The notes under the pieces are model-generated. The model was not told the DNA's origin. It did not search any database and saw nothing but the letters and a program-made list of their open reading frames with translations. Position numbers and translations under genes: made by a program. This document shows, one piece after another, positions 57,038 to 64,000 of a stretch of DNA of 64,000 nt. This stretch comes from Streptomyces althioticus (GTDB lineage: Bacteria > Actinomycetota > Actinomycetes > Streptomycetales > Streptomycetaceae). The stretch spans positions 474,883 to 538,882 of the forward strand of contig BMSW01000005.1 of assembly GCA_014649355.1 (NCBI GenBank), read 5' to 3'. Position 1 is the stretch's first letter; each line of letters begins with the position of its first letter.

Positions 57038-58186
57038 TTAGCTAATCGTTACCTGGCGTGACCTGGCACACAGGGCGGCCAGAGCCTCGGTGGTCACGGG
57101 CGAAACGACGCCCTCTTCGGTGACGACGGCCGTCACCAGCTCCGGCGGTGTCACGTCGAACGCCGGGTTGTACGCGGTCGTCCCCAAGGGGGCCACCGGA
57201 ATCCCGCCTCCCGCCTCCGCTCCGGCCACCGGCACCTGCGGCGCCGTGATCTCTGTCACCTCATGGCCGGGACGCTGTTCCACCTCGATGGACGCCCCGT
57301 CCGGCGTCGAGGGGTCCACCGTCGTCACCGGAGCCACCACGATGAACGGCACATGGTGGTACCGCGCGAGCACCGCGAGCGGATAGCTCCCCACCTTGTT
57401 CGCCACCGAACCGTCGGCCGCGATGCGGTCCGCGCCGATCAGCACCGCGTCCACCTCGCCCGCCGCGAACAGCGATCCCGCCGCGTTGTCGGTGAGCAGG
57501 GTGTACGCCATGCCGCTGCGGGCCGCCTCGTACGCCGTCAGGCGAGCACCTTGCAGCAAAGGACGCGTTTCGTCCACCCACAGGCGCCGCAGCCGTCCCG
57601 CCCGGTGCGCCGCGAGCGCCACCGCGAACGCCGTCCCCTCGCCGCCCGACACCAGCGAACCGGTGTTGCAGTGGGTGAGGATCCGGTGCCCGCCGCCGGG
57701 CATCAGCTCGTCGAGGAGCGCCAGCCCGTGCTCCGCCATCCTCGCACTGGCCCGGGCGTCCTCCTGGTGCAGCTGCCGCGCGGCGGCCAGCGCCGCCCCG
57801 GCCGCCTGCCGCGCGTCGCCGCCGCCGTCCACCACCGCCCGGTACGCGGAGTGCGCCCGCCGCACCCCAACCGCCAGGTTCACCGCCGTGGGCCGGGCGC
57901 TCTCCAGGGCCGCCGCCGCGTCGTCCACGTCGTAGCCCCGCACGGCCGCGAGCGCGACACCGTACGCGCCCGCGACGCCCAGCAGGGGGGCGCCGCGCAC
58001 GGCGAGCGAACGGATCGCCTCCACCAGTGCGGGCGCGTCCGTGCAGACCAGCTCGACCTCCTCGGCCGGGAGCCGCGTCTGGTCGAGCAGGACCAGCACC
58101 GGGCCTTCGGGAGGCTCCTCCCAGCGCAGTGCCGGCATCCCGGTCGGCCGCTTGTCGTCACCGCTGTGCGCGTACTGATCAGCCAT
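57038..58186 (-). CDS. mtnA: S-methyl-5-thioribose-1-phosphate isomerase
   Basis: 382 residues from ATG 58186 (MADQYAHSGDDKRPTG). It converts methylthioribose-1-phosphate to methylthioribulose-1-phosphate in the methionine salvage pathway. Catalytic Cys173 is in ILTHCNTGSLVSGGEGTAF and catalytic Asp253 in LIGADRIAADGSVANK. LAVRGAPLLGVAGAYGVALA is the eIF2B-like fold's N-terminal signature. Other methionine-salvage genes are not nearby. Its stop lies four bases before mtrA, so read-through into mtrA is possible. Confidence 0.95.
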   Translation of the reverse strand: MADQYAHSGDDKRPTGMPALRWEEPPEGPVLVLLDQTRLPAEEVELVCTDAPALVEAIRSLAVRGAPLLGVAGAYGVALAAVRGYDVDDAAAALESARPTAVNLAVGVRRAHSAYRAVVDGGGDARQAAGAALAAARQLHQEDARASARMAEHGLALLDELMPGGGHRILTHCNTGSLVSGGEGTAFAVALAAHRAGRLRRLWVDETRPLLQGARLTAYEAARSGMAYTLLTDNAAGSLFAAGEVDAVLIGADRIAADGSVANKVGSYPLAVLARYHHVPFIVVAPVTTVDPSTPDGASIEVEQRPGHEVTEITAPQVPVAGAEAGGGIPVAPLGTTAYNPAFDVTPPELVTAVVTEEGVVSPVTTEALAALCARSRQVTIS

Positions 58187-58327
58187 GCCGCCAGTCTGCC
58201 CCCTGTCGCACGGACAATAGAAGGCGAGCAGCCCCGACCTCGGCGGGTCCACCGGGAAGCACCGCATGGCACGATGGCTGCCCGAGCCGCCACCGCGACC
58301 GCGGCCGGGCACCGTGAAGGAGCGACG

Positions 58328-59632
58328 ATGAACGACACTCCGGGCTGGGCCTCGCCCGGATCCGCCCCGTCCGACGGGCGGGAACCGGACGCGTCCGGGC
58401 CTGCCGGGTCCGACGGCCGTCCCGGCCCCGAGCAGTCCGCCGACCGGCCGCGGCAGTCGGGTGACGCCCCGCGGGAGCCGGGTGTGAAGTGGTCCAAGGA
58501 CCAGCCCCCGGCCGCCCAGTGGTCCGCGCCCACCCCCGGCGCGGGCGGCCCCGGCCAGACGCCTCCGCCGCCCCCCGGTCCCGGCTGGGGCGCCCCGCCT
58601 CCGCGCGGACCCGGCGGCCAGGCCCCCTGGGGCAGCGGCTGGGGAGGCCCCCCGCCCGCGGCGAAGCCCGGCGTCATCCCGCTGCGCCCCCTCGGCGTCG
58701 GCGAACTCCTCGACGGCGCCGTGTCGACCATGCGCACCTACTGGCGCACGGTCCTCGGCATCTCGCTGACCCTCGCCGTCCTCACCGAGATCGCCGCGGT
58801 CCTGCTGCAGGGCCTCGTCCTCGACGACGCCAACACGGAGGTGCTCGACGACCCGAGCGCCACCCTCGGCGAACTCACCGACGTCATGGGCGACCTGCTA
58901 CTCAGCTCCGCCGCGCTCTACGGCATCACCCTGATCGGCACTGTCGCGGCGACCGCCCTGCTCACCACCGTCACCAGCCGCGCCGTCATCGGCCGCCCGG
59001 TGACCACCGGCGAGGCCTGGCGCGACGCCCGCCCGCAGGTCCTCAAGCTGTTCGGCCTGATCCTCCTGCTCGGGCTCATCGCGGTGGGCATCGCCGCCGT
59101 CGGCGCGCTGCCCGGCATCCTCGTCAGCGTCTCCGCCGGCGCCGAGGTCGGCTTCGGACTGACCCTGCTGGGCCTGCTCGCCGCGGCCGTGTTCGCCGCC
59201 TGGCTCATGGTCCGCCTCTCCCTGGCCTCCCCCGCGCTGATGCTGGAGAAGCAGGGCATCGTCACCGCGATGCGCCGCTCCGCCCGGCTGGTGCGCGGCT
59301 CCTGGTGGCGGGTCTTCGGCATCCAGCTGCTGGCCGCGATCATCGCCTACGTCGTCGCGGCGATCATCGTCATCCCGTTCACGTTCCTCGCCGCCGCGTT
59401 CAGCGGCGACGGCGTCACCGGCTTCGTGAGCACCGCCGGCGGGGACATCGGCTGGACGTTCCTGATCATCAGCGGCATCGGCTCGGTGATCGGCTCCATG
59501 ATCACGTTCCCGATCACCGCCGGCGTCACCGTGCTCCTCTACATCGACCAGCGCATCCGACGCGAGGCCCTCGACCTCGAACTGGCGCGCGCCGCGGGCG
59601 TCCAGGGCCCGGGCGCCACCGGCGGGAGCTGA
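58328..59632 (+). CDS. Membrane protein with Pro-rich N-terminus (glycerophosphoryl diester phosphodiesterase membrane domain-like)
   Basis: 434 residues from ATG 58328 behind GAAGGAG. Residues 1-120 are a cytoplasmic, disordered Pro/Gly tail. GVIPLRPLGVGELLDGAVST marks the start of a domain with six hydrophobic helices seen in a widespread actinobacterial family. SLASPALMLEKQGIVTAMRR is its conserved loop. Function unknown. It opens a tightly spaced operon with DUF4129, DUF4350, MoxR and DUF58 genes, divergent from mtnA. Confidence 0.8.
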   Translation: MNDTPGWASPGSAPSDGREPDASGPAGSDGRPGPEQSADRPRQSGDAPREPGVKWSKDQPPAAQWSAPTPGAGGPGQTPPPPPGPGWGAPPPRGPGGQAPWGSGWGGPPPAAKPGVIPLRPLGVGELLDGAVSTMRTYWRTVLGISLTLAVLTEIAAVLLQGLVLDDANTEVLDDPSATLGELTDVMGDLLLSSAALYGITLIGTVAATALLTTVTSRAVIGRPVTTGEAWRDARPQVLKLFGLILLLGLIAVGIAAVGALPGILVSVSAGAEVGFGLTLLGLLAAAVFAAWLMVRLSLASPALMLEKQGIVTAMRRSARLVRGSWWRVFGIQLLAAIIAYVVAAIIVIPFTFLAAAFSGDGVTGFVSTAGGDIGWTFLIISGIGSVIGSMITFPITAGVTVLLYIDQRIRREALDLELARAAGVQGPGATGGS

Positions 59633-59636
59633 TGCG

Positions 59637-60383
59637 GTGACCGTCACGGGGGGAGTTCTCCAGGCCGTACCGGCCCTGCCGTCGGCCGCCGACACCGCCG
59701 TGCGCCTGCTGGCGCGCGGCGACGACGAACCGCCCGTCACCCTCCCGCGCGACCCCGCGCGGGAGGCGGCCGAGCGCGAGCTGTCGAAGCAGATGTACCA
59801 CGAGAACGACCCCAGCTGGCTCCAGCGTGCGCTGGAGGCCTTCTGGGACTGGGTCGACGACCTGCTCGGCGCCGCGTCCACCGCCACACCCGGCGGCGCG
59901 CTCGGCCTGGTCGTCATCGTCGTCGCCGCGCTCGCCGTCGTAGCCGCCCTCTGGTGGCGCCTCGGCACCCCCCGCCGCCGCCCGGTCACCGCCCCCGCCC
60001 TCTTCGACGACCGCCCCCGCAGCGCCGCCGAACACCGCGCCGCCGCCGAGGCGCACGCCGCCCAGGGCCACTGGAACCAGGCCGTCCAGGAACGCATGCG
60101 GGCCGTCGTCCGCGCCCTGGAGGAACGCGCCCTCCTCGACCCCCGCCCCGGCCGCACCGCCGACGAGGCCGCCGCCGAGGCCGGCCGCGCCCTGCCCGCC
60201 CACAGCGACCGGCTGCGCACCGCCGCCCGCGACTTCGACGACGTCACGTACGGCGGCCGGACCGCCTCCGAGGACACGTACCGCGGGCTCGCCGCCCTCG
60301 ACGGCGACCTGGAGCGCGCCAAGCCCGCCCTCGCCGGAAGCGCCGGCGCCCACCCCGACGCCCGCCAGGGAGCCGCCGGATGA
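59637..60383 (+). CDS. DUF4129-domain membrane protein
   Basis: 248 residues from GTG 59637, four bases after the previous stop. The N-terminal part LSKQMYHENDPSWLQRALEA precedes one membrane helix (GLVVIVVAALAVVAALWWRL). The cytoplasmic DUF4129 domain contains RSAAEHRAAAEAHAAQGHWN, ALLDPRPGRTADEAAAEAGR and FDDVTYGGRTASEDTYRGLA, its usual signature. The family commonly accompanies MoxR/DUF58 genes. Function unknown. ATGA overlap with the next gene. Confidence 0.88.
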   Translation: MTVTGGVLQAVPALPSAADTAVRLLARGDDEPPVTLPRDPAREAAERELSKQMYHENDPSWLQRALEAFWDWVDDLLGAASTATPGGALGLVVIVVAALAVVAALWWRLGTPRRRPVTAPALFDDRPRSAAEHRAAAEAHAAQGHWNQAVQERMRAVVRALEERALLDPRPGRTADEAAAEAGRALPAHSDRLRTAARDFDDVTYGGRTASEDTYRGLAALDGDLERAKPALAGSAGAHPDARQGAAG

Positions 60384-61576
60384 CGACCGAGGTCACCTCG
60401 CCGCCCACCTCGGCCTCCCCCACCGCCCGCCAGCTGTGGACCCGCGGCCGGGGCGTCGCCCTCGCACTGGTGCTGCTCGTCGTCGCGGCCGTCGCCATCG
60501 CCGTCGTCCGCTCCGACGCCCGGCACGGCAGGCTCGACCCGCACTCCGCCGACCCCCTCGGCAGCCGCGCCGTCGCCGAACTCCTCGCCGAACGGGGCGT
60601 CGACACCCGCGTGGTCACCACCCTCGCCGAGGCCGCCGACGCGGCAGGACCCGACACCACCCTGCTGGTCGCCGTGCCGGACCTGCTGACGCCCCGCCGG
60701 CAGACACAGCTGCACGCGGCCACCGAGGACTCCGGCGGCCGCACCGTCCTGGTCGCCTCCGGCATCGCCTCGGTCGAGCGGCTCGCCCCCGGCGTCACGG
60801 CCGACCCGGCCAACAGCCTCGACTCCACCCTCGAACCGGACTGCGGCCTCCCCGCCGCCGTACGCGCGGGCAGCGCCGACACGGGCGGCATCCGCTACTC
60901 CTCCGACCACCCCGACGCCGACGAGTGCTACCGCAGCCACCGCCTGGCCACCCTGCTGCGCGTCCCCGACTCCTCCGGCGCCGGCGACACCGTCCTCCTC
61001 GGCGCCCCCGACATCCTCTACAACGACCGCCTGGACAAGCACGGCAACGCCTCGCTGGCGCTCCAGCTCCTCGGCTCCCGCCCCCATCTCGTCTGGTACC
61101 TCCCCAGCCCCGCCGACGCCTCCGCCGTGACCGAGGACGAGAAAAGCTTCTTCGACCTCCTGCCCTCCGGCTGGCTCTGGGGCACCCTCCAGCTGTTCGT
61201 CGCCGCCGCCGTGGCCGCCCTGTGGCGGGCACGCCGGCTCGGTCCCCTCGTGCCCGAGAGACTTCCCGTGGCGATCCGCGCCTCCGAGACCGTCGAAGGC
61301 CGCGCCCGCCTCTACCGCAAGGCCGACGCCCGCGACCGCGCCGCCCTCGCCCTGCGCTCCGCCACCCGCATCCGCCTGGCCCCCCTCGTCGGCGTCCCCG
61401 GCACCCAGGCGCACTCGCCCGAGGCCCTGCTCCCCGCACTGTCCGCCCGCCTCGACGGCGACGGACCGTCCTCCCCCCACACGCTTCTGTTCGGCCCGCC
61501 CCCCGGCGACGACGCGGCTCTGATCCGGCTCGCCGACCAACTCGACGCCCTCGAAAGGCAGGTACGCCGTCCATGA
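60380..61576 (+). CDS. DUF4350-domain membrane protein
   Basis: 398 residues from ATG 60380 (ATGA overlap). Helix 1 is VALALVLLVVAAVAIAVVRS. The extracytoplasmic domain begins HSADPLGSRAVAELLAERGV and TLLVAVPDLLT, the DUF4350 signature (a GATase-like fold). A second helix is LWGTLQLFVAAAVAALWRAR, followed by a cytoplasmic tail beginning RLGPLVPERLPVAIRASETV. Likely works with MoxR and DUF58 in an envelope-linked assembly (inference). Confidence 0.87.
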   Translation: MTTEVTSPPTSASPTARQLWTRGRGVALALVLLVVAAVAIAVVRSDARHGRLDPHSADPLGSRAVAELLAERGVDTRVVTTLAEAADAAGPDTTLLVAVPDLLTPRRQTQLHAATEDSGGRTVLVASGIASVERLAPGVTADPANSLDSTLEPDCGLPAAVRAGSADTGGIRYSSDHPDADECYRSHRLATLLRVPDSSGAGDTVLLGAPDILYNDRLDKHGNASLALQLLGSRPHLVWYLPSPADASAVTEDEKSFFDLLPSGWLWGTLQLFVAAAVAALWRARRLGPLVPERLPVAIRASETVEGRARLYRKADARDRAALALRSATRIRLAPLVGVPGTQAHSPEALLPALSARLDGDGPSSPHTLLFGPPPGDDAALIRLADQLDALERQVRRP

Positions 61577-62565
61577 TGGACCCGACCACCGACAACGCCG
61601 CGCCCACCGGCGACCCGGCCGCCGCCCGGGCCGCCCTGGAGGCCCTGCGCGCGGAGATCGCCAAGGCCGTGGTCGGCCAGGACCCCGCCGTGACCGGCCT
61701 CGTCGTCGCCCTGCTCTGCCGCGGCCACGTCCTCCTCGAGGGAGTCCCCGGCGTCGCCAAGACCCTGCTGATCCGCTCCCTCGCCGCAGCGCTCGAACTC
61801 GACACCAAGCGCGTCCAGTTCACCCCCGACCTGATGCCGAGCGACGTCACCGGCTCCCTGGTCTACGACGCCCGCACCGCCGAGTTCTCCTTCCAGCCCG
61901 GCCCGGTCTTCACCAACCTCCTCCTCGCGGACGAGATCAACCGCACGCCCCCGAAGACCCAGTCGTCCCTGCTGGAGGCCATGGAGGAACGCCAGGTCAC
62001 CGTCGACGGCACCCCGCGCGCCCTCCCCGACCCGTTCCTGGTCGCCGCGACCCAGAACCCCGTCGAGTATGAAGGCACCTACCCGCTGCCCGAGGCACAG
62101 CTCGACCGCTTCCTCCTCAAGCTCACGATCCCCCTGCCGTCCCGCCAGGACGAGATCGACGTCCTCACCCGGCACGCCCAGGGCTTCGACCCGCGCGACC
62201 TGCGCGCCGCCGGCGTACGCCCCGTCGCGTCCGCCGCCGACCTGGAGGCCGCCCGCCGCGCCGTCGCCGCCACCACGGTCTCCCCCGAGATCACCGCGTA
62301 CGTCGTGGACATCTGCCGCGCCACCCGCGAGTCGCCGTCCCTCACCCTCGGCGTCTCCCCGCGAGGCGCCACCGCGCTGCTCGCGACCGCCCGCGCCTGG
62401 GCCTGGCTGACCGGCCGCGACTACGTCATCCCGGACGACGTGAAGGCCCTCGCCCTGCCCACGCTCCGCCACCGCATACAGCTGCGCCCTGAGGCGGAGA
62501 TGGAGGGCGTGACGGCCGACTCGGTCATCAACGCGGTCCTCTCCCACGTCCCCGTCCCCCGCTGA
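61573..62565 (+). CDS. moxR: MoxR-family AAA+ ATPase
   Basis: 330 residues from ATG 61573 (second Met at 61576 possible); overlaps the previous stop. Walker A GVPGVAKTLL (57-66), Walker B LLLADEINRTPPKTQSSLLE, sensor 1 in FLVAATQNPVEYEGTYPLPE, and arginine-finger region QLDRFLL, all standard for MoxR. VGQDPAV at the N-terminus is the family's opening. MoxR ATPases act as chaperones that insert cofactors or mature partner proteins, usually with a DUF58/VWA partner, which follows here by a one-base overlap. Confidence 0.93.
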   Translation: MMDPTTDNAAPTGDPAAARAALEALRAEIAKAVVGQDPAVTGLVVALLCRGHVLLEGVPGVAKTLLIRSLAAALELDTKRVQFTPDLMPSDVTGSLVYDARTAEFSFQPGPVFTNLLLADEINRTPPKTQSSLLEAMEERQVTVDGTPRALPDPFLVAATQNPVEYEGTYPLPEAQLDRFLLKLTIPLPSRQDEIDVLTRHAQGFDPRDLRAAGVRPVASAADLEAARRAVAATTVSPEITAYVVDICRATRESPSLTLGVSPRGATALLATARAWAWLTGRDYVIPDDVKALALPTLRHRIQLRPEAEMEGVTADSVINAVLSHVPVPR

Positions 62566-63875
62566 TGGCTCCCACCGGACGCGCCGCTCTCCTCGCGGCC
62601 CTCGGCTCCCTCCCCGTCGGCATCTGGGAACCCGGCTGGACGGGCCTCCTCGCCGTCAACGCGCCCCTCGCGGTGGCCTGCGCCTGCGACTACGCCCTGG
62701 CCGCCCCGGTCCGCACCCTCGGCCTGACCCGCTCCGGCGACACCTCCGTACGGCTCGGCGAGAGCGCCGACGTCACCCTGACGGTCACCAATCCGTCCCG
62801 ACGCCCGCTGCGGGCCCGTCTCCGCGACGCCTGGCCGCCGAGCAGCTGGACGCCCGGCACGGAGACGGAGGCGTCCCGGCACCGGCTGACGATCCCCGCG
62901 GGCGAACGCCGCCGCGTGACGACACGCCTGCGCCCGACCCGCCGCGGCGACCGCCAGGCGGACCGCGTCACCGTCCGCTCCTACGGCCCGCTCGGCCTGT
63001 TCACCCGCCAGGGCACCCACAAGGTCCCGTGGACGGTCCGCGTCCTGCCCCCGTTCACCAGCCGCAAGCACCTGCCGTCCAAGCTGGCCCGGCTGCGCGA
63101 ACTGGACGGCCGCACGAGCGTCCTGACGCGGGGTGAGGGCACCGAGTTCGACAGCCTCCGCGCCTACGTCCCCGGTGACGACACCCGTTCCATCGACTGG
63201 CGCGCCACCGCCCGCCAGTCGGAGGTCGCGGTACGTACCTGGCGTCCGGAGCGCGACCGCCACATCCTGCTCGTCCTCGACACCGGCCGCACGTCCGCCG
63301 GCCGTGTGGGCGACGCACCGCGCCTGGACGCCTCCATGGACGCGGCCCTGCTCCTCGCCGCTCTGGCCTCCCGCGCCGGCGACCGCGTCGACCTGCTGGC
63401 CTTCGACCGCCGGGTGCGCGCCCTGGTCCAGGGCCGTGCGTCCGGCGATCTCCTGCCGTCGCTGGTGAACGCGATGGCCACGCTGGAACCCGAGCTGGTG
63501 GAGACGGACGCCCGCGGCCTGACGGCGGCGGCACTCCGAACGGCCCCGCGCCGCTCCCTGATCGTCCTTCTGACGACGCTGGACGCGACGCCGGTCGAGG
63601 AGGGTCTCCTGCCTGTCCTGAGCCGCCTGACCCAGCGCCACACGGTCGTGCTGGCCTCGGTCGCCGACCCGCATGTCGCGTCGATGAGCCAGGGCCGGGG
63701 GGACGTCGACGCGGTGTACGAGGCCGCGGCGGCCGCGCAGGCCCACACGGAACGCGACCGCACGGCCGAACAGCTTCGCCGCCGCGGGGTGACGGTCGTG
63801 GACGCGACTCCGGAGGAACTGGCGCCGGCGCTGGCGGACGCGTATCTGGCGCTGAAGTCCGCGGGGCGGCTGTAA
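62565..63875 (+). CDS. DUF58-domain (VWA-like) protein
   Basis: 436 residues from ATG 62565 (overlap ATGA-type with moxR). Two N-terminal hydrophobic stretches are followed by a strand-rich region (VTLTVTNPSRRPLRARLRDA). The DUF58 signature is FDSLRAYVPGDDTRSIDWRA with EVAVRTWRPERDRH, and the VWA-like fold begins ILLVLDTGRTSAG with a MIDAS-like D-x-G rather than DxSxS. It is the usual partner of MoxR. It ends the operon, convergent on the rRNA operon terminator. Confidence 0.9.
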   Translation: MAPTGRAALLAALGSLPVGIWEPGWTGLLAVNAPLAVACACDYALAAPVRTLGLTRSGDTSVRLGESADVTLTVTNPSRRPLRARLRDAWPPSSWTPGTETEASRHRLTIPAGERRRVTTRLRPTRRGDRQADRVTVRSYGPLGLFTRQGTHKVPWTVRVLPPFTSRKHLPSKLARLRELDGRTSVLTRGEGTEFDSLRAYVPGDDTRSIDWRATARQSEVAVRTWRPERDRHILLVLDTGRTSAGRVGDAPRLDASMDAALLLAALASRAGDRVDLLAFDRRVRALVQGRASGDLLPSLVNAMATLEPELVETDARGLTAAALRTAPRRSLIVLLTTLDATPVEEGLLPVLSRLTQRHTVVLASVADPHVASMSQGRGDVDAVYEAAAAAQAHTERDRTAEQLRRRGVTVVDATPEELAPALADAYLALKSAGRL

Positions 63876-63912
63876 GAAGGGGGCGGTGCGGGGGGCACCG
63901 TAAAACGCAGAA

Positions 63913-63940
63913 AGCCCCCGTGCCGAATGGCACGGGGGCT
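63913..63940 (-). terminator. rRNA operon terminator
   Basis: AGCCCCCGTGCC (63913-63924), loop GAAT, exact complement (63929-63940). Read on the minus strand, it follows 5S rRNA and is followed by TTTCTGCGTTTT, giving a T-rich tract, rare in this window. Confidence 0.9.
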
Positions 63941-63952
63941 CTCTATAAGAAT

Positions 63953-64000
63953 TGTTCGGCGGCGTCCTACTCTCCCACAGGGTCCCCCCTGCAGTACCAT
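63953..64000 (-). rRNA. rrf: 5S ribosomal RNA, 3' end (truncated by window edge)
   Basis: The reverse complement of 63953-64000 begins ATGGTACTGCAGGGGGGACC and ends GGACGCCGCCGAACA, the conserved 3' part of Streptomyces 5S rRNA. About 70 bases and the rest of the rrn operon lie beyond the right edge. Confidence 0.95.

Overview
This is a very GC-rich, high-coding-density chromosomal window from a Streptomyces-type actinomycete. The evidence is codon use with almost every third base G or C, frequent GTG starts, and a gene order that I recognise from the Streptomyces core chromosome: ftsE, prfB, pkaB/pkaA, a sugar ABC transporter, a teichoic-acid-type cluster, ohr/ohrR, gdh, secA, hpf, lpqB-mtrB-mtrA, mtnA, moxR-DUF58. 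All product calls rest on motifs and context read by eye. No database search was run.

Layout. 1-6288: the first codons of ftsE, a zinc-ribbon membrane microprotein, a sortase-anchored LAETG surface protein, peptide release factor 2, and two Ser/Thr kinases. 6797-10222: a long FHA plus FtsK/SpoIIIE-type ATPase divergent from the kinases. 10825-14516: a lipoprotein sugar-binding protein and two permeases with no ATPase of their own. 14664-34298 and 34315-35835: a cell-wall glycopolymer locus. It holds four large proteins that fuse a family-2 glycosyltransferase domain to a TagF-like glycerophosphotransferase domain, two further family-2 glycosyltransferases with beta-rich tails, a TagG/TagH exporter, three polytopic membrane proteins, and inserted regulators (ohr/ohrR and a TetR). 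35965-46751: NAD-glutamate dehydrogenase, a HAD hydrolase, a DUF6912-like protein, an Rv3235-family protein and SecA. 47030-50527: a GNAT acetyltransferase, a YcaQ-family winged-helix protein, an orphan NarL-type response regulator and the long-form hibernation factor. 50842-57033: ComF-like PRTase, LpqB, MtrB and MtrA. 57038-63875: MtnA and a divergent five-gene membrane/DUF4129/DUF4350/MoxR/DUF58 operon. The window ends inside the 3' end of a 5S rRNA on the minus strand, so an rrn operon lies just to the right.

How the genes work together. The left and right ends carry envelope growth, division and secretion functions (ftsE, sortase substrate, kinases, secA, mtrAB-lpqB). The centre builds and exports a poly(polyol-phosphate)-like wall polymer. 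The most interesting feature is that the four GT2-TagF fusion proteins have lost catalytic motifs in complementary ways: one keeps the sugar transferase motifs but has lost the HGTPLK motif, another keeps HGTPLK but has lost the DxD motif. This suggests specialised, possibly hetero-oligomeric, polymerases.

Four intergenic stretches of about 500-650 bp are built of degenerate tandem repeats with period about 93-172 bp. Two of them share a GCGCAGTTCCCCGCGCCCCT-type motif in opposite orientation. At least nine strong inverted repeats at gene ends look like terminators. No insertion sequences, prophage genes or CRISPR arrays were seen.
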